Assembly (NCBI GenBank): GCA_020205615.1
Contig: CM035151.1
Coordinates: 42,466,977-42,530,976, forward strand
Direction: 5' to 3'
Length of the DNA: 64,000 nt
Origin: Panax quinquefolius
Lineage: Eukaryota > Streptophyta > Magnoliopsida > Apiales > Araliaceae
Part shown: positions 45,843 to 56,821 of the stretch, piece by piece
Layout of the letters: each line of letters opens with the position of its first letter
How positions within the stretch are numbered: position 1 is the stretch's first letter
Notes under the pieces: generated by a model
What the model was told of the DNA's origin: nothing
What the model saw: the letters and a program-made list of their open reading frames with translations, nothing else
The model's database searches: none
Position numbers and translations under genes: made by a program

Positions 45843-46118
45843 AGTGGTACGTTATATATTTTATAACCGATGTTAGTATTGATTAGGCTTATTATGGCCA
45901 TGTCAGTTTTATGTTACGCGTATTGGTTATCAGTTGAGTTACGTTGTTAGTAGTCTAGATTATTACTGAGAAAAGAAAGAAAGGCTAGAGAGAGTTTTGA
46001 GAAAAAGAAAGAAGTTCAGAGTATTGAGAGAGTTTGAGAGAAAAACCTGATTTTCAAAGCAAGTCTGTTAACAAAGATTCGTAAGCAAACAAAAAGGTGG
46101 GTTTCTCTAACCTTAATA
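45461..46118 (+). mobile_element. LTR fragment F of another retrotransposon
   Basis: Starts TGTAATATTCCAGATTTTTAAG right where LTR B is interrupted. It runs through AT-rich DNA with (TA)n at 45808-45838 and a TATATATTTTATAA box near 45853. It ends in a purine-rich AGAGAGAGTTTTGAGAAAAAG leader typical of an LTR R/U5. It is cut at 46118 by the start of the array. It has no coding frame and the family was not identified; plus orientation is inferred from the TG start and leader. Confidence 0.6.
45808..45838. repeat. (TA)n microsatellite in fragment F
   Basis: About 30 bp of alternating TA. Confidence 0.95.
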
Positions 46119-46313
46119 TGTGACAACCCCAAAACAGGTTCATTTCATCAAACCTATTCTGAGTCGCAAAATACATGGTACAGAAAACAATTAAAACTTT
46201 ATTACAACAATTGTCGTGCAAAATATAACAACACATATGCTGTGAGTTTGGATACAAATATATACCAACTGTGACTCTCATCCCAACCTTGGATAGCACG
46301 TCACAATGACACC

Positions 46314-46712
46314 TTACAAAAAGGTATAGTCAAAAACTGTTTTAGAAATTAGAATCTTTGGAAAGTGCTCAAGGAAACCTTCGTACATGGGAGGCCATGC
46401 GTATAGGTTATGATAGATATCATATGGCCACAAAATTATCCTTGGTTGACCCAATAGACCCCAAAAAAAAATGAGAAGATTACTATCATATTCTTCCCAA
46501 TGGTGAGTCTTCTCTTGACATATCATTATCTCCACTGTCTCTAAATGAGAATTATACTTCAAACAAACACCAAGATTATATAGGTAGTGCTCGTAAATAT
46601 ACTCACCAAGTGGATGAACACAACCCTGTCTTATGATGACACGAGGTTGTATGTCATTAGACATCTTGTATGATAGTGGCAAAACACCCTTCCAATGTTG
46701 GGTTCGCCTCAC
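46314..46712 (-). CDS. 132-codon ORF inside array LTR 1, unknown product
   Basis: Starts MRRTQHWKGVLPLSYKMSND and ends ILISKTVFDYTF. It lies in a segment of about 0.45 kb with no counterpart in LTR A, B or the C/D LTRs, inserted after the shared ATATGCTGTGAGTTTGGATAC and before TGACCACCGTTCTATTCC. The frame stays open in copies 1-3. The product is aromatic-rich (LWPYDIYHNLYAWPPMYEG) with no recognised domain, signal peptide or clear membrane span. A 79-92 codon plus-strand frame overlaps it in LTR 2 and LTR 3 (51451-51690, 56467-56745), so the true coding strand is uncertain. It may be captured host DNA. I do not recognise the source. Confidence 0.35.
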   Translation of the reverse strand: MRRTQHWKGVLPLSYKMSNDIQPRVIIRQGCVHPLGEYIYEHYLYNLGVCLKYNSHLETVEIMICQEKTHHWEEYDSNLLIFFWGLLGQPRIILWPYDIYHNLYAWPPMYEGFLEHFPKILISKTVFDYTFL

Positions 46713-47225
46713 CTTAGTTGATTCACCAAATATAACTACTAAATGATGACCACCGTTCTATTCCCCTGTTACCCCCGCTCGACCCAGCTACACTCTTATT
46801 ACCTGATAGGAATTGTGAAACAGTAGGGTGAGTACAACTAGCCCAGTAAGGAATATCATGACTAAAGATAATTAAATTATCAATAGCCTTCATCAATAAT
46901 AAATCAGAGATTTAGAACATATGGTAGATGATAAAAATTTCAACCATAGTTGCAGCGGAACGAGCAATCTATTAGAAGAGTCAAATAGACTATGAAGTCT
47001 ATTATCTTCTCAATGTTAAAAATCCACCAACAATGATTTATCCCTGTAACATCAATCAACAATTCTGGTCCACAATCATATGAATAACTCATAATCATAA
47101 TTGTAGTTCTAAATTCCTCTTCTCATCTAGGACGAAGATAATTTTCATCACCTATCTTTACCTGAAACATCAAAGATCATGGTTACACCAAATCACATTT
47201 CCTGTTCATAATCATACTAATAACG

Positions 47226-47480
47226 TCATCTTTGCACTACAGCCAAAGATATTCATTTGTATCACAAGTTGGTCATGTTCATCTCAACACCTGTTCATCT
47301 TTGCACTACTGGCCAAAGATATTCAACAACATGTCATCTTTGCACTACGGGCCAAAGATATTCATCAACAATTCATCTTTGCACTACAGGCCAAAGATAT
47401 TCCTCAACAGTTCATATTTGCACTACAGTCCAACTATATTCATCAACGGCTCATATTTGCAATCCAGGCCAAATATATTA
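47226..47480. repeat. Minisatellite in array LTR 1, 6 copies
   Basis: CATCTTTGCACTAC / CATATTTGCACTAC units with GCCAAAGATATTCATCAACA tails, spaced about 39 bp after the first. The first unit is followed by the longer TTGGTCATGTTCATCTCAAC spacer shared with LTR A and B. Confidence 0.87.
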
Positions 47481-47835
47481 TTATCTCAAAGAAGTATATA
47501 ATCATTTCAGAATTTATATAAACAATAATTATAACCATGTTGATCATTTCACCTTTGTACTTAAGCTAAAGATATTCAATTATAAATTCAATGGCCACGA
47601 TCATACCAGTCAATAATTCAACTTTGCATTACTGGCCAAAGAGAACCCATAGTCATGATCATACCAAAAATCTACCCATCTTTACACTCAAGTCAAAGAG
47701 AAATATCATCATTAGGGTTATAAAAATGTTATATATGATAATAAAAATAATATCATTAACATACAGTTTTAATCTCAAGAGTAATATTCATAAATAAACT
47801 ATAATTTGGTCAGAAAAAGAAACAAATTTTGTCAT

Positions 47836-47910
47836 GAATAATAACTCGTGAATAGTAACTCATGAATAGTATCTCAAATAGTAATAAGAAAGAAATAGTA
47901 ATGAATAGTA
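47836..47910. repeat. GAATAGTAACTC repeats in array LTR 1
   Basis: Four to five short units of the GTGAATAGTAACTCAT type, fewer than in LTR 2-4. Confidence 0.8.
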
Positions 47911-48820
47911 AACCCACAAAAAAGGTAGAAATTCCACAATAAAATCCATACCAATATTTCGGTATATAATGATATTGAAATAACATTTCTTAAACTTATA
48001 AACAATTTATTTTAATTGTTTACACTTTACTAAATAATGCATTTTATCATTGTAAAATGCCAAACTCATAAGATTTCATCACCAATAACCAAAACCCTCA
48101 TCAAAAATCTGCATATAACTCATGTATGATTCTCAAGCCATAAAATCATATTTTCCAATTTTCTTACTTCACATAACATATTTAATTCATTTACTCATAA
48201 CTAGTCAATTTTCATGAAAAATACCAAATCAGTTCCAAAAATATTTCTTTTATGAGATTTAGCAGAATATAGTCCCATATTGAACATATATTTTTCTCAG
48301 AATTTTTAAAATTCATTTACTATTTTTCATATGACCAAAACCGCCGAATATTTAGACATTTATCATAAATTGTACTTTTATCCAAAAATTCCAAAATTTA
48401 AAGAGTACACTGATATTATATAGATATACTTCCAATAAAAATTTCATCAATTTTGGAGTTAACCACAAGGAGTTATCAGCGGTTACTTTTAAAATAGTCT
48501 TTTCTCGTAAAATTCATAACTCTTAATATATACATCCAAAAATCACCATTTTTGGACAATCAATAAAACTCATCAAAATATCATTTCAAATTTTCCGAAT
48601 TTTTCTAAAGGTCGAAAGAAGTACTGATCTAAAAAATATAATAACCCTTAAAATCCCTTACCTCAAAATAACTAGATTTTTATCGAAATATCGGATGAAA
48701 AGTCAAGGAAACTTCTACTAAATAGCAACTCTCAAAGTATCTATATACTCTAAAAATATGCTTGATAATATAGAGAGAAAGAAAACTTGTTTCTGGTGTG
48801 ATTTTCAATTCTAACATAAA

Positions 48821-48834
48821 CACCTATTTATAGG
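48821..48834 (-). promoter_or_regulatory. TATA box of array LTR 1
   Basis: The minus strand TCCTATAAATAGGT, followed by the conserved GAAAATCACACCAGAA. Confidence 0.6.
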
Positions 48835-50344
48835 AAAATGCTAGAACGCCAAAGGAGACTAAATTAATAAAATAATATTATTCTTATAACAATTGTCACG
48901 CACACCATGACCAAGCTCAGCACTCCACCTTTGAACAAATAATTTCAGCACATTTTTTTCTACACCAACTAAAGTGGGTCCCACCCATAAATTAATAAAA
49001 ATTATTTTATTTTCTAAAACTTCACTAATTCATATTAAATATCCCTTTATCAGAAAAATTTGAAACTCATGTGTTTTCATAGGAAATTTAATTCTCTACA
49101 ACTTTGTAGAAGAAAGTTTTTCCAAATTCCAAACAAAAAATACCCGAAATCCACAAACGGGTGATTTTTAATACCTCTACACCGACAAAATACTGATAAA
49201 ATACCTAAGCATTAATTCCTTCATTTTTATCCACATAAAAATAAATATATCCATCATTTATATCCACATAAAATAAATATTTTCTTATCGTATAAATCAA
49301 TAATTAATTATTCACAATTAATATTTCAGAATCACAATTATGACAACCACCAGCCGCTTCTTCGTGAAAGAGGGGGCTTTCAATAAGAATTTCACCTTCA
49401 TCGGCGCACAATTAGGTGACCAAACCTCTCATCGATGTGTAACTTTCTAGACATTGCCAATAATGCTATCTAATAATATTATTCAAATAATATGAATTAT
49501 TGATCCGATAATGGGAAATACTATGCAAATGATAATTATTAAAACAACAATAATATAAAATATCAACGCAAAGAATTATTGAATCAATAAAATAAAATAT
49601 TGAATAAAGAATTACCGTAATAATTATTGAGTAGTGCCTTCTTACGTAAGAATCAATAATTCAAAAATACTGCGTAACACCGTGTCTTCATCTTTGTGCA
49701 ATAACGTGTATTCATCGTATTTTAACCACCGGGTATTCCAACAGTGTTAATGGTAACAACTACGCCAAGTTATTTATAAAAACTCAATTTTTGTTTTTCT
49801 TCATCCGACAGCTTATCCATTATGGGGCCCACAAATGGTCATGGCTGCATTCATTTAATATTCCCCGACGCAAAAGAATATTCCACGACCAAACGAATAT
49901 TCTCCGACAACAATGAATATTTAATAATCACTTGTGTATTTTGAAAAAATTCATATATCACCCTTAACTTTAACCTTTTATCAATTTAACCATTTACTGA
50001 ATAGTTATTATAAGAAAAATTGAATACTTTTATTTCATAAAATTCGGGGTCTTACAATCTCCCCTCCTTATGAAATTTTGTCCCAGAAATTTACGTACTT
50101 GGTATTTCAAAAAGTTGAGAATACCTTGCTTTCATTTCAGATTTTATCTCTCGGGTCATCATGATTTCTCCATTGCTCATCTCCTGTGATAACTTCATTT
50201 GGGTTCTTCACTTTTTGGGTAGTCATGACAACCGTTATCCCTTGAACTACTCGGCTTTGACTTGTCTGGGGCAGCATTTGGCGTCATCACTACCATTAGA
50301 ATATACTTTTCTATAGGACATATTCCTCCCTCAACTGCCTCATT

Positions 50345-50957
50345 TTACTCCTGATTCATGATCTGAATCATCAATCTTCGATCCATATCGAATTCCGGTT
50401 GACCGCTATGTACAGGGTAATTCAAAACTCGATGTTGGGTTCTCCCAATTGCTTTCCAAAAAGAGAAATTCATATCATCTATTTTAGCCTTCTTAGATCG
50501 GACATCTCTTTCCACAATATCCACGTGTCGTGCGCTTTTTTGCCCATGCATCACTTATTCTCACTCGCTCGTTTTTTCTTTTTTTCACTTTCGATTCCAT
50601 CTTTATCATCTTATACTCTGCCAAAGAATGTTTCTGTTCAAGCATCACATATCGGGTAACACAAGCTTGAATTGTTGCATCCTTTTGCTCCACGACCGCC
50701 TGTCGTTCTTCAGCCTGCTCTTCTAACTCATGAATACGATTTTGCAATTCTACATTTTGATCTTATAATACCTCTAATAAATTCTCCTCAGGTACCTCTT
50801 CTTCCTCTTCTTCCTCACTCTCAGCTGTTACCTCTACGACCATCTCGGGTGCAACTATCAATTCTTCACTCACCACATGGATTTCTCTAATTCCTTCTTC
50901 GCCTGATATCACTTTATCCTGGTAGGTGATTAGAAGTATCCCCACGGTCTCATTCAC
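50345..50957 (-). pseudogene. Array unit 1 coiled-coil gag-position ORF, broken
   Basis: Homologue of the copy B ORF. It starts MNETVGILLITYQDKVISG (50957), then the acidic run AESEEEEEEEVPEENLLEVL. It hits a stop at 50763, where the other units have a Tyr codon. It resumes with RIHELEEQAEERQAVVEQKD and ACVTRYVMLEQKHSLAEYKM (50747-50493), is frameshifted near 50570-50500, and ends with NFSFWKAIGRTQHRVLNYP and MDRRLMIQIMNQE (50554-50345). It has no zinc knuckle and no capsid homology. Role unknown. Position and conservation suggest a packaging or particle function, which is inference. Confidence 0.75.
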
Positions 50958-51152
50958 TCTATTGTTAACATTCTAAGCAGCCATTCTCAAATACTGCCAT
51001 AAAACAAGGGTTAATTAAACAAATTAACATATCACATAATATCCCGATATTATGACTGACCAACAAATAAGGTTAGGTAAGACACACTAGTGGAGGATTT
51101 ACTCATCTCTCCCCTCCTAGTTATATTCCCCGATCTCCGCCAGAGACCATAT

Positions 51153-51170
51153 CCCTAAGCTCTGATACCA
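51153..51170 (-). other. Primer binding site, array unit 1
   Basis: The minus strand TGGTATCAGAGCTTAGGG, two bases from the LTR 2 end. Exact initiator-Met core. Confidence 0.9.
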
Positions 51171-51367
51171 ACTGTGACAACCCCAAAACAGGTCCATTCC
51201 ATCCAACCTATTCTGAGTCGCCAAATACATGGTACAGAAAACAATTAGAACTTTATTACAACAATTGTCGTGCAAAATACAACAACACATATGCTGTGAG
51301 TTTGGATACAAATATATACCAACTGTGACTCTCATCCCAACCTTGGATAGCACGTCACAATAACACC

Positions 51368-51766
51368 TTACATAAAGGTATAGTCAAAAACTGTTTTAGA
51401 AATTAGAATCTTTGGGATGTGCTTAAGGAAACCTTTGTACATGGGAGGCCATGCGTATAGGTTATGATAGATACCATATGGCCACAGAATTATCCTTGGT
51501 TGACCCAATAGACCCCAAAGAAAAACGAGAAGATTACTATCATATTCTTCCCAATGGCGAGTCTTCTCTTGACATATCATTATCTCCACTGTCTCTAAAT
51601 GAGAATTATACTTCAAACAAACACCAAGATTATATAGGTAGTGCTCGTAAATATACTCAGCAAGTTGATGAGCACAACCCTGTCTTATGATGACACGAGG
51701 TTGTATGTCATTAGACATCTTGTATGATAGTGACAAAACACCCTTCCAACGTTGGGTTCGCCTCAC
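51368..51766 (-). CDS. 132-codon ORF inside array LTR 2, unknown product
   Basis: Same length and frame as the LTR 1 copy with scattered substitutions: MRRTQRWKGVLSLSYKMSND at the start and PMYKGFLKHIPKILISKTV near the end. An overlapping plus-strand frame of 79 codons (51451-51690) is also open. Confidence 0.35.
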   Translation of the reverse strand: MRRTQRWKGVLSLSYKMSNDIQPRVIIRQGCAHQLAEYIYEHYLYNLGVCLKYNSHLETVEIMICQEKTRHWEEYDSNLLVFLWGLLGQPRIILWPYGIYHNLYAWPPMYKGFLKHIPKILISKTVFDYTFM

Positions 51767-52280
51767 CCTAGTTGATTTACCAAATATAACTACTAAATGA
51801 TGACCACCATTCTATTCCCATGTTACCCCCGCTCGACCCCGCTACACTCTTATTACCTAAAAGGAATTGTGAAACAGAAGGGTGAGCACAACTAGTCCAG
51901 TAAGGAATATCATGACTAAAGATAATTAAATTATCAATAGCCTTCATCAATAATAAATCAGAGATTTAGAACATATGGTAAATGATAAAAATTTCAACCA
52001 TAGTTGCAGCAGAACGAGCAATCCATTAGAAGAGTCAAATAGACTGTGAAGTCTATTATCTTCTCCATGTTAAAAATCCACCAACAATGTTTTATCCCTG
52101 TAACAAAAATTAACAATTCTGGCCCACAATCATATGAATAACTCATAATCATAATTGTAGTTCTAAATTCCTCTTCTCATCCAGGATGAAGATAATTTTC
52201 ATCACCTATCTTTACCTGAAACATCAAAGATCATGGTTACACAAAATCACATTTCCTGTTCATAATCATACTAATAACTT

Positions 52281-52527
52281 CATCTTTGCACTACGACCAA
52301 AGATATTCATTTGTATCACCAGTTGGTCATGTTCATCTCAACACTTGTTCATCTTTGCACTACTGGCCAAAGATATTCAACAACATGTCATCTTTGCACT
52401 ACGGGCCAAAGATATTCATCAACAATTCATCTTTGCATCAAAGATATTCCTCAACATTCATATTTTCACTACTAAAGCCAAATATATTCATCAACAGTTC
52501 ATATTTTTACTACAGCCAAATATATTA
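52281..52527. repeat. Minisatellite in array LTR 2
   Basis: Six CATCTTTGCACTAC / CATATTTTCACTAC units. One unit near 52431 has lost the CACTACAGGCC core. Confidence 0.85.
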
Positions 52528-52879
52528 TTATCTCAAAGAAATATATAATCATTTCAGAATTTATATAAACAATAATTATAACCATGTTGATCATTTCACA
52601 TTTTCACTTAAGCTAAAGATATTCAATTATAAATTCAATGGTCACGATCATACCAGTTAACAATTCAACTTTGCATTACTGGCCAAAGAGAACCCAGAGT
52701 CATGTTCATACCAAAAATCTACCCATCTTTACACTCAAGTTAAAGAGAAATATCAACATTAGGGTTATAAAAATGTTATATATGATAATAAAAATAATAT
52801 TATCAACATACAATTTTAATCTCAAGAGTAATATTCATAAATCAACTATAATTTGGTCAGAAAAAGAAACCAATTTTGT

Positions 52880-52979
52880 CATGAATAATAACTCGTGAAT
52901 AGTAACCCATTAATAGTAATTTCGTTAATAATAACTCATAAATAGTAACTCGTGAATAGTAACTCATGAATAGTAAACC
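52880..52979. repeat. GAATAGTAACTC repeats in array LTR 2
   Basis: About six to seven short units of GTGAATAGTAAC/CATAAATAGTAAC type. Confidence 0.82.
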
Positions 52980-53887
52980 CGACACAAAAAGGTAGAAATT
53001 CCACAATAAAATCCATACCAATATTTTAGTATAATGATATTGGAATAACATTTCTTAAACTTACAAACAATTTATTTTAATTGTTTACATTTTACTAAAT
53101 AATGCATTTAATCATTGTAAAATGCCAAACTCATAAGATTTCATCACCAATAACCAAAACCCTCATCAAAAATCTGCATATAACTCATGTATGATTCTCA
53201 AGCCATAAAATCATATTTTCCAATTTTCTTACTTCACATAACATATTCATTTACTCATAACTAGTCCATTTTCATGAAAAATACCAAATCAGTTCCAAAA
53301 ATATTTCTTTTACGAGATTTAGCGTAATATAGTCCCATATTGAACATATATTTTTCTCGAAATTTTTAAAATTCATTTACTATTTTTTATATGACCAAAA
53401 CCGCTTTAATATTTAGACATTTATCATAAATTGTACTTTTATCCAAAAATTTCGAAATTTACAGAGTACACTGATATTATATAGATATACTTCCAATAAA
53501 AATTTCATCAATTTTGGAGTTAACCACAAGGAGTTATCAGCGGTTACTTTTAAAATAGTCTTTTCTCGTAAAATTCATAACTCTTAATATATACATCCAA
53601 AAATCACCATTTTTGGACACAATCAATAAAACTCATCAAAATATCATTTCAAATTTTCCAGAATTTTCTAAAGGTCGAAAGAAGTACGAACTGAAAAACA
53701 TAATAACCCTTAAAATCCCTTACCTCAAAATAACGGTACTTCTAATCGGAATATCGGATAGAAAGCCGAAGGAAACTTCTACTAAATAGCAACTCTCAAA
53801 GTATCTATATACTCTAAAAAATATGCTTGATAATATAGAGAGAAAGAAAACTTGTTTCTGGTGTGATTTTCAATTCTAACATAAACA

Positions 53888-53901
53888 CCTATTTATAGGA
53901 A
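53888..53901 (-). promoter_or_regulatory. TATA box of array LTR 2
   Basis: The minus strand TCCTATAAATAGGT, upstream of GAAAATCACACCAGAA. Confidence 0.6.
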
Positions 53902-55110
53902 AATGCTAGAACGCCAAAGGAGACTAAATTAATAAAATAATATTATTCTTATAACAATTGTCACGCACACCATGACCAAGCTCAGCACTCCACCTTTGAA
54001 CAAATAATTTCAGCACATTTTTTTCTACACCAACCAAAGTGGGTCCCACCCATAAATTAATAAAAATTATTTTTTTTTCTAAAACTCCACTAATTCAAAA
54101 TAAAAATCCCTTTATCAGAAAAATTTGAAACTCATGTGTTTTCATAGGAAATTTAATTCTCTACAACTTTGTAGAAGAAAGTTTTTCCAAATTCCAATCA
54201 AAAAATACCCGAAATCCACAAACGGGTGATTTTATTACCTCTACACCGACAAAATACTGATAAAACACCTCAGCATTAATTCCTTCATTTTTATCCACAT
54301 AAAAATAAATATATCCATCATTTACATCCACATAAAATAAATATTTCCTTATCGTATAAATCAATAATTAATTATTCACAAATAATATTTCAGAATCACA
54401 ATTATGACAACCAGGACGTTCCCAGGAAAGAGTGGGCTTTCCAATAAGAATTTCACCTTCTTGGCGCATTGATTAGGTGACCAAACCTCTCCTTGATGAA
54501 CTTTCTAGACATTGCCAATAATGCTATCTAATAATATTATTCAAATAATATGAATTATTGATCCGATAATGGAAATACTGCGAAAAATGATAATTATTGA
54601 AACAACAATAATATAAAATATCAACGCAGTAATTATTGAATAAAAAAATAAAATATTGAACGATAATTACTTTGTAACAATTATTGAGTAGTGCCTTCTT
54701 ACGTAAGAATCAATAATTCAAAAATACCGCAATACCGCAGTGTCTTTCTTTGTCGCAATAACGCGTATTCATCGTATTTTTAACCACCGGGTATTCCAAC
54801 AAAGGTAATGGTAACAACTACGCCAAGTTATTTATAAAAACTCAATTTTTTGTTTTCTTCATCCGAGCGCTTATCCGTTATGGGGCCCACAAATGGTCAT
54901 GCGTCGTCGTAATATTCCCTCCAGAAGCGGAAAGAATATTCCACGACCAAACGAATATTCCCCACAACAATGAATATTTTATAATCACTTGTGTATTTTG
55001 AAAAAATTCATATATCACCCTTAACTTTAACCTTTTATCAATTTAACCATTTACCTAGTTATTATAAGAAAAATTGAATACTTTTATTTCATAAAATTCG
55101 GGGTCTTACA

Positions 55111-56227
55111 ATCTCCCCTCCTTATGAAATTTCGTCCCAGAAATTTACGTACTTGGTATTTCAAAAAGTTGAGAATACCTTGCTTTCATTTCAGATTTTA
55201 TCTCCCGGGTCATCATGATTTCTCCATTGCTCATCTCCTGTGATAACTTCATTTTGGTTCTTCACTTGTTGGGTAGTCATGACAACCGCTATCCCTTGAA
55301 CTACTCGGCTTTGACTTTTCTGGGGCAGCATTTGGCGTCATCACTACCATTGGAATATACTTTTCTATAGGATATATTCCTCCCTCAACTGCCTCATTTT
55401 ACTCCTGATTCATGATCTGAATCATCAATCTTCGATCCATATCGAATTCCGGTTGACCGCTATGTCCAGGGTAATTCAAAACTCGATGTTGGGTTCTCCC
55501 AATTGCTTTCCAAAAAGAGAAATTCATATCATCTATTTTAGCCTTCTTAGATCGGACATCTCTTTCCACAATATCCTCGTGTCGTGCGGCTTTTGCCCAT
55601 GTATCACTTATTCTCACTCGTTCAGTTTTTTCTTCTTTCAGCTCAAATTCCATCTTTATCATCTTATACTCTGCCAAAGAATGTTTCTGTTCAAGCATCA
55701 CATATCGGGTAACACAAGCTTGAATTGTTGCATCCTTTTGCTCCACGATCACTTTCTTGTTCTTTGCTTTTGCTCTTCTAACTCATTAATATGATTTTGC
55801 AATTCTACATTTTGATCATATAATACCTCTAATAAATTCTCCTCAGGTACCTCTTCTTCCTCTTCTTCCTCACTCTCAGCTGTTACCTCTGCGACCATCT
55901 CGAGTGCAACTATCAATTCTTCACTCACCACATGGATTTCTCTAATTCCTTCTTCGCCTGATATCACTTTATCCTGGAAGATGATTAGAGGTATCCCCAC
56001 GGTCTCATTCACTCCATTGTTAACATTCTAAGCAGCCATTCTCAAATACTGCCATAAAACAAGGGTTAATTAAACAAATTAACATATCACATAATATCCC
56101 GATATTATGACTGACCAACAAATAAGCTTAGGTAGGACACACTAGTGAAGGATTTACTCATCTCTCCCCTCCTAGTTATATTCCCCGATCTCCGCCAGAG
56201 ACCATATCCCTAAGCTTTGATACGAAC
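55111..56227 (-). mobile_element. Array internal region 2 (non-autonomous)
   Basis: 1,117 bp with the same parts as internal region 1, including the same protease-to-tail deletion join near 55230-55240. The primer site is mutated (minus strand TCGTATCAAAGC at 56212-56224), so this unit could not be primed normally. Confidence 0.9.
55399..56012 (-). pseudogene. Array unit 2 coiled-coil gag-position ORF, broken once
   Basis: Two open stretches cover the whole protein: 56012-55749 (MNETVGIPLIIFQDKVISG, acidic run, LYDQNVELQNHINELEEQ) and 55752-55399 (QKDATIQACVTRYVMLEQK through AAKAARHEDIVERDV-like sequence to NFSFWKAIGRTQHRVLNYP and MNQE). A single frameshift near 55750, in the EERQAVVEQ segment, is the main lesion. 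It is the best preserved copy of this protein in the array. Confidence 0.78.
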
Positions 56228-56422
56228 TGTGACAACCCCAAAACAGGTCCATTCCATCCAACCTATTCTGAGTCGCCAAATACATGGTACAGAAAACAAT
56301 TAGAACTTTATTACAACAATTGTCATGCAAAATACAACAACACATATGCTGTGAGTTTGGATACAAATATATACCAACTGTGACTCTCATCCCAACCTTG
56401 GATAGCACGTCACAATAACACC

Positions 56423-56821
56423 TTATATAAAGGTATAGTCAAAAACTGTTTTAGAAATTAGAATCTTTGGGAAGTGCTCAAGGAAACCTTCGTACATGGG
56501 AGGCCATGCGTATAGGTTATGATAGATACCATATGGCCACAGAATTATCCTTGGTTGACCCAATAGACCCCAAAGAAAAACGAGAAGATTACTATCATAT
56601 TCTTCCCAATGGCGAGTCTTCTCTTGACATATCATTATCTCCACTGTCTCTAAATGAGAATTATACTTCAAACAAACACCAAGATTATATAGGTAGTGCT
56701 CGTAAATATACTCAGCAAGTGGATGAGCACAACCATGTCTTATGATGACACGAGGTTGTATGTCATTAGATATCTTGTATGATAGTGACAAAACACCCTT
56801 CCAACGTTGGGTTCGCCTCAC
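56423..56821 (-). CDS. 132-codon ORF inside array LTR 3, unknown product
   Basis: Open over the full length, MRRTQRWKGVLSLSYKISND to ILISKTVFDYTFI, with few differences from LTR 2. The overlapping plus-strand frame is 92 codons (56467-56745). See the LTR 1 copy for the reasoning on origin. Confidence 0.35.
   Translation of the reverse strand: MRRTQRWKGVLSLSYKISNDIQPRVIIRHGCAHPLAEYIYEHYLYNLGVCLKYNSHLETVEIMICQEKTRHWEEYDSNLLVFLWGLLGQPRIILWPYGIYHNLYAWPPMYEGFLEHFPKILISKTVFDYTFI

Larger units (their letters stand above)
46119..50056 (-). mobile_element. Array LTR 1
   Basis: A 3,938 bp LTR with minus-strand start TGTAAGACCCCGAA (50056) and end GGGGTTGTCACA (46119). It contains a 132-codon ORF (46712-46314), a six-unit CATCTTTGCACTAC minisatellite (47226-47480), GTGAATAGT repeats (47836-47910) and a TATA box near 48822. 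It is about 1.2 kb longer than LTR A, partly because of the extra segment carrying the ORF. In several blocks (48670-48720, 49010-49060) it differs from LTR 2 and LTR 3, which agree with each other. Confidence 0.92.
50057..51172 (-). mobile_element. Array internal region 1 (non-autonomous)
   Basis: 1,116 bp between LTR 1 and LTR 2. In minus-strand order: primer site, leader with MAA then a stop, the coiled-coil ORF (50957-50345), a stub reading NPNEVITG, an abrupt join near 50175-50185 to WRNHD and, in a shifted frame, EIKSEMKARYSQLFEIPST (the pol C-terminus), then the polypurine tract AAGGAGGGGAG at 50059-50069. In autonomous copies NPNEVITG immediately precedes protease, and WRNHDVEE lies in the chromodomain-like tail. 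About 3 kb of protease to integrase has therefore been deleted. Confidence 0.9.
51173..55110 (-). mobile_element. Array LTR 2
   Basis: A 3,938 bp LTR, the same length as LTR 1, serving as 5' LTR of unit 1 and 3' LTR of unit 2. Same internal order: 132-codon ORF (51766-51368), minisatellite (52281-52527), GAATAGT repeats (52880-52979), TATA box (53888-53901). No target duplication at its edges. Confidence 0.92.

Noticed and set aside
47226..47480. CRISPR-like array of regularly spaced repeats
   Set aside because: Spacers are themselves repeats and are shared between LTR copies. It is a plant LTR minisatellite and no cas-like gene is present.
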